From: Brugia malayi
Lineage: Eukaryota > Nematoda > Chromadorea > Rhabditida > Onchocercidae
Assembly (NCBI RefSeq): GCF_000002995.4
Contig: NW_025062479.1
Span: 23,924,221 to 23,988,220, forward strand
DNA: 64,000 nucleotides
Direction: 5' to 3'
The first letter of the stretch is position 1. The number at the start of each line of letters is the position of its first letter. A program made the translations under genes and the position numbers. Under the pieces are notes generated by a model. That model made no database searches. It was not told the DNA's origin and was given only the letters and a program-made list of their open reading frames with translations. Below, one piece after another: positions 53,371 to 64,000 of the stretch.

Positions 53371-56300
53371 TTAAGACATACTGGATTTTATTTTTCGTTT
53401 TTTTGTCACATTTAAACCAAGTAATTCACGTACTGTCAACGAACGATTGCAAGAATTTTTCTTTAAAATAATTGTACTTGGTGTTGTCACAGTTGTCACA
53501 TCTAAATAAGATTATTATGAATTGATAATGAATGTGTCATATCAGCTTGAGAGTATTTTAATGCTGTAATATTAATTTTATAAATAAAACATAATAATTA
53601 AATTTTTTTTTTTAATTTAAAAAAAAAAAAGTTTATTAAATTAATATATAGCTAAAAAAAAAAAAAAGATATATAAAAAAAATAAAAATTAATATTAATT
53701 TAATATTTGATTTATTACTATTTAATAAAGTTAATAATTTAAAAAAAAAAAAAGTTGCTGTAATATTAATTTTATAAATAAAACATATTTACAACTAATT
53801 TTTTTTTTAATTTAAAAAAAAAAAGTTTATTAAAATTAATATATAGCTAAAAAAAAAAAAATTGATATATATTAAAATATTAATTTAATATTTGTTATTT
53901 ATTACTATTTAATAAAGTTAATAATTTAAAAAAAAAAAAAAAAAGTTAAATGAGATAAAATTTTACTATAAATTGATTAATAAATGTGCCATATCAGCTT
54001 GAGAATATTTTAATGCTGTAATATTAATTGCATAAATAAAATATAATAATTAATTTTTTTTAACTTGAAAAAAAATTCATTGAAATTAATGTATATTTAA
54101 AAAAAAAAAAATAATACATTAATTATATAAATAAAGCATATTTACAAACAATTAATTTTTTTTTTAATTTGAAAATAATTTATTAAAATTAAATATATTT
54201 ATAAAAAATTAATATATTATTTGTATACTGCAATATCATTTGCATAAATAAAACATATTTACAACAATTAACTTTCCAATTTAATTTAGAAATAATTTGT
54301 TAAAATTATTATATATTTAAAAAAAAAAAAATTATATATTACAATATTAAAATTTAGCATTAATTTAATATTTGTTCTTTATTAGTATTTAATAAAATTA
54401 ACGATTTAATTTTTTTTTTTTAATTTAAAACTAATTTATTAAATTAATATATATTACAATATTAAAATTTAACATTAATTTAATAATTACTGTTTATTAG
54501 TATTTAATAAAGTTAACGATTTAATTTTTTTTTTTTTAATTTAAAATTAATTTATTAAAATTTAACATTAATTTAATATTTCCTGTTTATTACTATTTGA
54601 TAAAGTTAACAATTTAAAAAAAAAAAATTAAAAAAGTTAAAATTTTGAAAATTTGAAAGTATAATTTATACCTGTAGAATTAGAAATACATGGTGTAATA
54701 TTAACATTATCAAAATGAACCATTCCTGATTTGCTTCTTTTTAACAACATTTCATTTCCTTTTCCATTATCAAATATATTTTTTAAAATATGATTTGTTG
54801 ATATGATATCATTATCATTATCATTATCGTTATCAGTTGATAATGATTTTATTGATTGATCATTATTTGTTGCAGATGTAGTTGTTGTAGTAACTGAGAT
54901 TGAAATTGTTTCTGCTTCATTTAATGATGGAAAATGTATTGGTATTATTGTTTGTTGTGTTATATCAATTGTTGGTGAAATAATAGGTAATAATTTTGAA
55001 TAATACATTGATGATTCATTTAATGATCTAAAAATAATAATAATAATAAATAAAAATAATATTAAAATTATTTTTTTTTTTGTATAAAAATGAAAAAAGA
55101 AAAACTTTTTTTTTTTTCATTACAATTAAAGAAGCTAAATGAGAAAGAATGAAAGAAGAAAATAATATTTAAAATTTAAATTAATTTAAAATTTAAAAAT
55201 TAAAATAAACTAACATATTGCGTAATTTTTTGAGCAATTCATCACCTTTCATTATCATTACTTCTCGTTCTTTCTTTGATAATTCGGTATGTTTGTAATT
55301 TAAATGTGAAATTAATCTGTAATATATTATTTAAAAAAAAAAAGGAAATGTAATGATTAAAATGATAACAAAATAATGGAATGATGATAAAATCGATGAT
55401 AATTATATCAAAAATTTAAGTGTAAAATTAAACTAAATTTATACATCGAAATAGGATGAAATATACTAAATATCAAATATTAATCGAAATGTTATACTTA
55501 AATGAAATAAATGTATTTATGCAAAAATGTAAGAAAAAGTAAAGTGATAATGAAATGATTAAAATGATAAGAAAATAATGGATCGTAATCTAATGATGAA
55601 TAGAAGTGATTAAAATGATAAGCAAATAGAATAACAAAATAATAATTTTCTTGCAAAATTATGTTAGAAAAATGCTAATATGATACAAATAACAGTGATA
55701 AGAGAAAAATTTATCATATCAGTAGAATATGACAGGTCAATTATATCAGATAGATATATGAATTTTCATTTTATTTATCATTTATTTTTTATTTTATATC
55801 ACATTTATTTTTATTTATCATTTAATTTTTTTTTTATCATTTATCATTTATTATCACAAATTAAATAAGTTGTTGAATTCAAAAAATGAACCTTCTTAAA
55901 GCAATTAATGCCATTACTATATAGTATTAATTATATTTAATATTTAACTCTTCATTTCTTATCACCAAATCACACAAATATACATTTATCATTATTGATA
56001 AATGCATAGATAAGTAAAAAAAAATTTAGAAAAAAAAAAAGATATTAATAAAAATTTAAAGAGTTAAATAAATTTAACAACTAATCATATATCATAATTT
56101 TTACACATCATCATTAACAATTATCACAAATTAAGATCAGTGCAATATAAAATTGAAATAATTAAAAACTCAAATAATTAACTCAAATTATTAACCAAAT
56201 AATAATTATTCATTTTATTTTCAAAAAAAAAAAAAAGAGAAAAAGAAAAATGAATTTAAAATTTATTGATAAAAACATACTTTCGTTTTTCTGCATATGA

Positions 56301-57992
56301 ATCCAAACAACCATCAATTGTACATCGATATGGATTATTAGCTCGTTTATGTTCAATTGTATGACGTGTTAACATACAACGATTTTTAAATCTTAATTAA
56401 TTAAATATAATTCAATTAATAAATTAAAATAATTTCATTTAATATTTGTAATAATCATTATCAATAACAATGATAACAGTTATTTATTTATTTACTTATT
56501 ATTATCATTATTAGTACTATTATTTGTTAGTTGTATGACGTGTTAACATACAACGATTTTTAAATCTTAATTAATTAAATATAATTCAATTAATAAATTA
56601 AAATAATTTCATTTAATATTTGTAATAATCATTATCAATAACAATGATAACAGTTATTTATTTATTTACTTATTATTATCATTATTAGTACTATTATTTG
56701 TTAGTTGTATGACGTGTTAACATACAACGATTTTTAAATCTTAATTAATTAAATATAATTCAATTAATAAATTAAAATAATTTCATTTAATATTTGTAAT
56801 AATCATTATCAATAACAATGATAATAGTTATTTATTTACTTATTATTATCATTATTATTTTATTAATATCACTTTTTTCACTATTTTCAAAAAAAAAAAA
56901 AACAAAAACAAAATGAGTAAAATAAATAAGTAAATTTTAAATTTATTAAAAATTTATAAAACTTTTTTTTTTTTTATTTTTCCATAAAAATTTATGTGTC
57001 CACATACTTTTGTCCACATTTTTGACAAGTTAATGCCATCATTTTTTCAAAAGTTGACATTTGACGTCGACGAGTGCTGTCTGTAAGTAATGTCGGCGCA
57101 ATATTTGATGAATAAACTTTTGTTTTTGTTTCATCCAATGATGTTTGCTTAAAATTAAAATAATTTATTTTTCACATTTGATAAAAAAAAAAAATCAGTT
57201 ATGATATGATATCAGATAAATTCGAAAAATTTACATTTACTGAAAAATTTGAAATTTCATCCATGAAATTTTCCCATAAATTGAGCATTTTCTTGTGAAT
57301 TAGTAATATCATTAATTTCTTCTTTTTCATTTTCATAATTTAAAATAGTGTGACAATATTTTGGATGACAATTATTCATCCATCTTTTGCTTCTTACAGA
57401 ATTTAAATTTAAATTAATGTCAGTTGAAATCAAACTATCATCCTGAATGATTTAATTATTTACAGATATTTTAAATCAAAAAAAAAAAAAAAAAAAAATA
57501 ATAAACAAAAATAGAATAGAGCAAAATCTTAGTTAATACAAGTAAAATTTACAAAAAAATAAAAACAAATTTTTTTTTTTTTTGTTGTTGTAAATTTTAA
57601 TTTAGCAATTATTAATGAAATAAATTTTAAATTAAAATTAAACTAGCAAAATAATTGAGACCTCAATTGAAATTGTTTCACATGTAACAGTACTTGTTGC
57701 ATTATCATTTGATACTTCCAACATCTAAAATTTAAAATTTATGAAAATCAAAAAATGCCAAAATTAATAAAAAATAATTTTCACCTATAATTGTTCCTTT
57801 ATTATTATTATTATTTTTTTTTTTATTATTATTAACTTTTTTTTCAAACCTCATTTTCCAAATTTTGAAAAGTTTTAGGAGAGCATAATGATGTGTCAGA
57901 ATTTGATGATGCATCATCATTCGAATTGCAACAAAAGTCAACATTTTGCTGTGGAAAAGCTGCAAAACTATTAATTTATCAAAAAAAAAAAT

Positions 57993-58023
<31 letters not shown>

Positions 58024-59180
58024 CTTTTAAAACTAAAAAAGCAAAAAAATGAAGGATAAAAAAAAAATAAATAAATTAATATTAAACAATTTATAATTTA
58101 ATTTATTCATTAAAAAAGAAATTATTTCTAGTATAATTAAAAAAAAAGTTATTCATTAAAATAAAATACTAAATAAAATTTAATAAAATTTTTTTAATTC
58201 AATTATTATAATTTTAATTAGAAAAAAAAAAAAAAAAAAACATACCATAAGTAACAGTTATTACTTTTTCTTTTCAACTGATGTAATACATGATTGAAAA
58301 TGATCATTGATCATTTCGGATATATCTTCATTTGAATGTGAACTTTTTAAATGAATTATAAAACTAAAAAAAAAATAAAATAAAAAATTAAATAAATTTA
58401 AAAATTTTAAAGAAAAAAAAAAGGTTATTTAATTTTATATAAATTAAAAAATATATATATTAACCTTTCTAATGTAAATATATATGCATCACAAAATGAA
58501 CATTTAAATGATAAAACAGATGATGATGATGAATGATGATGATGATGACCTTATATCCTGTAAATATTATCATAATATAATAATTAATTAATTTTTTTTT
58601 TTGAAAAGAAATTTCTTAAAACATTTTAAAAATTAAATTTGAATTCAATGATTGTTCATTTTGTTAAATTCAACTATTTTATATCAAATGATTTGAAGTT
58701 AAATTTTTTCCTTATTAAAATTTTCATTTGAATATTTTTAAATTAATTTAAAAAAATGTTTTTTTTTTCTTTTTCCTACTTTACAAATATTTTTCTTTTA
58801 TGATAATTAATAAATGTAATAAAAATGATACATTTAGTAAAATCGGTTTAAAAATTTCCGGATTTTTCATTCCTGTAATGCATGAAGACGAAATCGGTTC
58901 TTCTCCGTGTCGCACTAATTTATTATTGCCATACTGAAATGATATTTATATAATAAAAAATATTTAAATATTTTTTTTTTTTTATTCCTTTCTTCCTGAT
59001 TTATAAAATTTTTCTAAAATTATATAAAATTTTAACTCTAAATTATTAATTGAAAATATTTTGAACTTAAATAATATTCAATTTAAAATGTTATTATCAC
59101 TGATTTGAATAGTTTACAATAATTTAATCTAAAAATATACCTTTCGTAGTTTCATTATCCATTTAATATCATTCCGAGGG
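53371..59180 (-). CDS. C2H2 zinc-finger protein, 5' end missing, possibly frameshifted
   Basis: Family not recognised beyond C2H2. Supported exons: 59141-59180, 58832-58933, 58465-58557, 58279-58363, 57850-57948, 57662-57724, 57241-57442, 57008-57147, 56281-56391, 55215-55316, 54672-55027, 53371-53501 (stop 53371-53373). The first listed exon starts in phase, so at least one upstream exon is missing. Three fingers span exon junctions: CSFCDAYIFTLESFIIHLKSSH; CQKCGQKFKNRCMLTRHTIEH; and CTIDGCLDSYAEKRKLISH ending LNYKH. The last two are linked by KRANNPYR. The C-terminal third is Ser/Thr/Asn/Asp-rich and ends with a basic KKRKIKSS patch that may be a nuclear signal. Exons 58465-58557 and 57241-57442 each carry one base too many for the frame to run through, near 58532 and near 57292. 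About 507 residues are covered. A DNA-binding nuclear role is inferred. Confidence 0.6.
53515..54620. repeat. Degenerate tandem repeat in the last zinc-finger intron
   Basis: Repeated blocks with TGCTGTAATATTAATTTTAT, AAATAAAACATATTTACAA, GTTTATTAAAATTAATATAT and TATTTAATAAAGTTAA, separated by A- and T-runs. About five or six copies of roughly 180-230 bp. The intron runs from 53502 to 54671. Confidence 0.75.
56357..56860. repeat. 174-bp tandem triplication across an exon/intron boundary
   Basis: TTGTATGACGTGTTAACATA begins at 56357, 56531 and 56705, an exact 174-bp period. The third copy decays after about 56850. Each copy contains about 35 nt of the zinc-finger exon 56281-56391, including the finger's KNRCMLTRHT codons, plus its acceptor region and intron. 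Only the first copy continues into the rest of the exon. Confidence 0.95.
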
Positions 59181-59202
59181 CTAAATAAAAAAAAAAAAGA
59201 AA

Positions 59203-59515
59203 TTAAAGTATTTTGCAAGAAAATATTAAAGTTAAATTCTAAATATTAAAGTTACCATTAAGTAATAAACAAAAAAAAAAAGTAAATGTATATTATTTAT
59301 AAATAATAAAGTATTTTGCAAGAAAATATTAAAGTTAAATTTAAAATATTAAAGTTACCATTAAGTAATAAACAAAAAAAAAAGTAAATGTATATTATTT
59401 ATAAATAATAAAGTATTTTGCAAGAAAATATTAAAGTTAAATTTTAAATATTAAAGTTACCATTAAGTAATAAACAAAAAAAAAGTAAATGTATATTAAT
59501 TATAAATAATAACTA
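59203..59515. repeat. About 103-bp tandem triplication
   Basis: AGTATTTTGCAAGAAAATAT begins near 59208, 59310 and 59412. Each copy continues with ATTAAAGTTACCATTAAGTA and a poly-A run. Confidence 0.9.
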
Positions 59516-59787
59516 ATTTAAATTATATAAAGTTAAAATATAAAATTTCAAAATGTTTGGCAAAAATTTGAAATATTTTGCATTTTATCAAAAATGTGAA
59601 ATATTTTATAAAAATGTTAATTTAAAAAATGTTTCACAAAAATTTAAAATATTTTTACTTTGTCTTAAATGCTAGTTGATTCATTGATCATTGAATGTAT
59701 CAATCATTTATATTTTATATATAAATCTGAAGAAAAGAAAATTTTTCAATGTTAAATACAAAGGAAAAAAAAAACAAAGACGGATGA

Positions 59788-59850
59788 AAGAGAGAGAGAG
59801 AGAGAGAGAGAGAGGGAAAGAGAAAAAGAGAGAGAGAGAGAGAAAAAAAA
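59788..59850. repeat. (GA)n microsatellite
   Basis: AGAG repeats of about 30 and 20 bp separated by GGAAAGAGAAA. Confidence 0.9.
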
Positions 59851-61483
59851 TGAATCGCTTGAAAGAAGAATGAATGAAATTAATTTTGACAAGCTAAAAT
59901 GGTCTAAAATGGAAATAATTAAATAATTAGTAACATTAGAAACTAAAAATTTCCTCTAACTAAAAAATGGAAATAATTAAATAATTAATAACATAAAAAA
60001 AAAAAAAAATGTAATTTCAGGTGATAAAATCTTTTCATATTTGTTAATTTTAAAAAATAACTAAAAATTTTGCTAAAAATTTTAGCTAATTAATTAAATT
60101 AATTTTTTATTATTAAAATTTAATTCATTTTATGCTACTAAATATTTTATCAGCTGAAATAAAATTTCAAAAATGATTACACAACAAACAAACAACTAGT
60201 AAAAGATGAATAATTTCAATGTAATTAATACAACTAAAAAATTAATGAACAAAAATTGATTAAAATTTTTTGTGATAATTTTGATATTATCATAATTGGA
60301 AAGATGTGAAATTGATTGATACAGTGATACTGATAACATGGTACTGATACTGATAACATGAACAATTATTTACAAAGAATTATAATTTTACAATGAAAAT
60401 AATAAAATCACAAATTAACTAAATTTTTTTTTTTAAAAAAAAAATATATATATATAAATTTGTATCAATCTTAGTTAAAACTAATATTGGGAGTAGTTAA
60501 AATTTTATTTCGTATCTGATTACGAGTGATAAGTGGTGATAAAAAGAATGATAATGATTAGAATGGAAATTTTGCTTTTTTTTTTTTTTTGCTGAAATAT
60601 TAAACTAATTTTAATGGTTGTAAACAAAAAGGAATGCTATAATAACGATATAAGTTGACAGCTCTGATAGATAAATTCTATCGGATAGAATTGGAGAAAT
60701 TTAAAGTAAACTTGTTAAACTGATTATTGATAAGAAATCAATTATCAGTGTGATGATAAGTATTTCTTTCTTATTAAATGCTTGAATAACATTATTTAGA
60801 AATTTGCTTTTTTTATCAAATGATTGAAATGAAATCGATCAATCGATGGATCAATCAAATTGATTGATTTTTTGCATTGAAATTATTTATAATTTAAAAC
60901 AAAAAAAAAAAAAAAAAATTCAATTTCAATTCAAAATTTATACATTTCTTTATGAAATGTACTTCGTTTTGGATTTCCGGAAAAAAAAATGTCAAAAAGT
61001 TTGTGTAAAATAGTAGCAAACGGATTGAATGATCTTTCGTTACCTTTTCGGCAAATTAAAATTTGAAAATTTTAAATGTTAGTAAACGACAATTAATTTT
61101 GATCATTTTTTTTTTTAGGATTACAATAGCAAAATTAGCATAATTAGCAACAAAATGATTATAAATTTACTTTTTTGGTCTTTCATTTAGGGTAGAATTC
61201 TGATTTCGTACATATATATAATACTATTATATTTGTTTAGATTAAAGATTAATTAATTGTCTCGCAAATGAATTAAAATTAATTAATGTTTTGGTTAATG
61301 AAATTGATCAAATTATTCTAAAAGATAAAAATTGCTGATACAATTAAATATGGAATTATTAGTGAATTATTGTTAAAAGTTAAAAATTAAAAGTTAATTA
61401 TTCATAACTTAGCAATACTTTTACAGATCTTTCTGAGACAACAATAATTATCATAAGTAAAAACCTACATAGTGATCTTATAT

Positions 61484-61975
61484 AATTATAATGATTTTGT
61501 GATCATATTTTCATGTAATTACAACGATTTTATAACCATATTTATATAAATTACAACGATTTTATAACAATATGATATAAATTACAACGATTTTATAACC
61601 ATATTATATAAATTATAACGATTTTATAACAATATGATATAAATTACAACGATTTTATAACCATATTATATAAATTACAACGATTTTATAACAATATGAT
61701 ATAAATTACAACGATTTTATAACCATTTTATATAAATTCCAACGATTTAATAACCATACTATATAAATTATAACGATTTAATAACTATATTAAATAAATT
61801 ATAACGATTTAATAATCGTAATATATAAATTATAACGAATTTAATAACCGTATTATATAAATTTCAACGATTTTATAACCATAATATATAAATTATAACG
61901 ATTTAATAACTATATTATTTAAATTATAACGATTTTATAACCATAATATGTAAATTGCAATGATTTTCTGACCAT
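61484..61975. repeat. About 32-bp minisatellite
   Basis: About 15 copies of TAAATTACAACGATTTTATA plus ACCATATTATA. Adjacent copies alternate ACAATATGAT and ACCATATTAT in the middle part, suggesting a two-unit higher-order repeat. Confidence 0.92.
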
Positions 61976-62822
61976 CTTCTGTTAATTTATATTTATCTAA
62001 AAATAATTAGTTATGTTTTCTGAAATAATTAGTAAAAATAATTACTAATATATTATCTAAAAAAAAAAGAAAAAGAAAAATTAATTATGTATTAAGCAAA
62101 ATTTCCTATTATTTTCAGCAAATCCAAAAATAAGATTAGCTAATTTAGCAGAATGATTAATTTTATTTGTACCTTTTTTCTCTTTTCCCTAAAAGCTTTA
62201 TTTATTAGACTGTGCAAATTTAATATATTTAATACTTTCCATCCATTTCTGCTAAAAAGACTAACATTTCTCAACTTTCAGTATTTAAATTTCATTTCAA
62301 TTCCTACAATTTTAGCATATATCAATAACTATTATCAATGATCTATTATCAATCTGTTATCAGTAACATGCATAACATTATGATATTAATATAAACGGAA
62401 AAGATAAAAATGTTATTTTCAATAAAATCAATAAAAATAGATATTATCAACAATGTAAAACAAAACAAAAAAATAACTCATATGATAATATGATAAAATA
62501 AATATCATTCATTTTTTATCATTATAACTGATAAAATCTTAATTAATTACAAAGTGTTAATGATAACAATTATCATAGAATTTTTTTTTTTTTTTTTTGT
62601 AAACTTTGCGATATTTTTTAAACAAAGAAAAAAAGAGAAAAAAATATAAAAAAAAACTGAAATTGAAAGAAAAAAGAATTGTGACAGACTTTCATTGCAA
62701 AATAATTTTTACGTTTTAATCTTCTTCGCTCTTTCTGCTTCCTTTCCATTTCGCCCCATTTCATTTATTCTCCTAATGCATCCAGCAGCGCACAAATTTA
62801 CATATTCAATGCATTTACATTA

Positions 62823-63640
62823 CAACACACACAGACACATACATACATACATTACATTACAACATACACACAGACACATACATACATACATACACATGGA
62901 TACACATACATACATACACATACATACATACACATGAATACACACATACACATGCATACATACATACACATGCATACATACATACACATGAATACACACA
63001 TACACATGCATACACACAGACACATACATACATAAATACACATGGACACACATACAATGCATACATACATACATACACACAGACACATACATACATACAT
63101 ACACATACATACATACACATGAATACACACATACACATGCATACATACATACACATACATACACATGCATACATACATACACATGAATACACACATACAC
63201 ATGCATACACACAGACACATACATACATAAATACACATGGATACACATACATGCATACATACACACATACACATGCATACATACATACACATGAATACAC
63301 ACATACACATGCATACATACATACACATACATACATACACATGCATACATACACATGGATACACACATACACAATGCACATGAATACACCGATACACATG
63401 CATACATATACACATACACATGCATACATACATACACATGAATACACACATACACATGCATACATACAAATACACAGATACACGTACATGCATACATACA
63501 TACACATACATACATATACACATACACACATACATGCAAAAATACATACATGCACACATACAAACACACACACACACCTACACGCATACATATACATACA
63601 TACACACATACACATACATGCACACATACATACATGGATA
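62823..63640. repeat. CATA/CACA-rich satellite-like array
   Basis: About 820 bp built from CATACATACATACA, CACATGCATACA, CACATGAATACACA and CAGACACA modules. Larger blocks of about 55-60 bp recur. Because the array lacks stops in several frames it yields His/Thr-rich and Cys/Met/Val-rich frames of up to 278 codons on both strands; I treat these as non-genic. Confidence 0.93.
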
Positions 63641-63695
63641 AAATGGGCAGACACATTTAGACAATGTATGATTAGTACATTTTAGTAAGTATTAT

Positions 63696-63845
63696 CCGTT
63701 CATCCATTCATTCTTCCATTCTTTCATTCTTTCACTCATTCATTCATTCTTCCATTCTTCCATTCTTTCATTCATTCATTCATTCATTCATTCATTCATT
63801 CATTCATTCATTCATTCATTCATTCTTTCATTCTTTCATTCATTG
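63696..63845. repeat. (CATT)n microsatellite
   Basis: CATT/CTTT tetranucleotides run about 150 bp with a pure CATT core at about 63770-63825. Confidence 0.95.
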
Positions 63846-64000
63846 CTCTAAACATTCTTAGCGACAAAATATGTAAAATGAATATAATTTGCATTGCGAT
63901 AGAGAATGAAAGAGAAAGAATCGATCAAGAAATTTGCATAAATCTAAAAGTGCTTTTCCGGAAAGCTTTCAATACTATTTGATAATAAACAAATATATCT

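Larger units (their letters stand above)
59181..64000. other. Non-coding region upstream of the zinc-finger gene
   Basis: No exon could be supported, although a 5' exon of the zinc-finger gene probably lies here. A minus-strand TTGCCGAAAAG followed by a GTAACG donor near 61045 is a weak candidate without a usable ATG. The stretch holds several minisatellites listed separately. Short open frames are repeat translations. Confidence 0.55.

Noticed and set aside
62820..63685. Open frames of 188-278 codons in the CATA/CACA array
   Set aside because: All are direct translations of a tandem repeat, open on both strands in several frames, with no domain or splice support.

Overview
Eukaryotic, AT-rich, intron-rich nuclear DNA that I read as a nematode chromosome fragment. 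The reasons are TTTTCAG/TTTCAG-type 3' splice sites, many short introns, a Hunchback-like gene with lin-4 and let-7 family seed matches downstream, and a probable trans-splice acceptor just before one start codon. The large introns and intergenic spaces, long homopolymers and abundant AAT/ATT arrays suggest a spirurid/filarial-type (clade III) worm rather than Caenorhabditis, but the species cannot be fixed from the sequence alone.

Layout. 1-5137: repeat-rich non-coding DNA with a 240-bp tandem duplication. 5138-14367 (+): hbl-1, a Hunchback-like C2H2 transcription factor (10 coding exons, possible extra 5' exon). 14368-17922: convergent interval holding the hbl-1 3' region. 17923-37948 (-): the UBR5/hyd-type HECT ubiquitin ligase, resolved into 66 exons with one continuous frame (2949 aa). 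37949-42272: gene-free spacer. 42273-47907 (-): DRAM2-like six-helix membrane protein, 8 exons, 308 aa, with one GC-AG intron. 47925-53370: AT-rich spacer with large AAT and minisatellite arrays. 53371-59180 (-): a C2H2 zinc-finger gene I do not recognise, 5' end unresolved, with two apparent single-base frameshifts and a triplicated exon/intron boundary. 59181-64000: non-coding, with several minisatellites and a long CATA/CACA array.

The genes are not an operon: spacings are kilobases and hbl-1 runs opposite to the others. By family knowledge hbl-1 controls developmental timing and is a target of let-7-family and lin-4 microRNAs. UBR5 is a nuclear/cytoplasmic quality-control E3 and DRAM2 a lysosomal autophagy protein. 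No tRNA, rRNA, CRISPR array or prokaryotic system was seen. I found no wholly new system. The most useful observations are the microRNA-site cluster behind hbl-1, the GC-AG intron, the 20-nt micro-exon, the triplicated splice boundary and the frameshifted zinc-finger gene.
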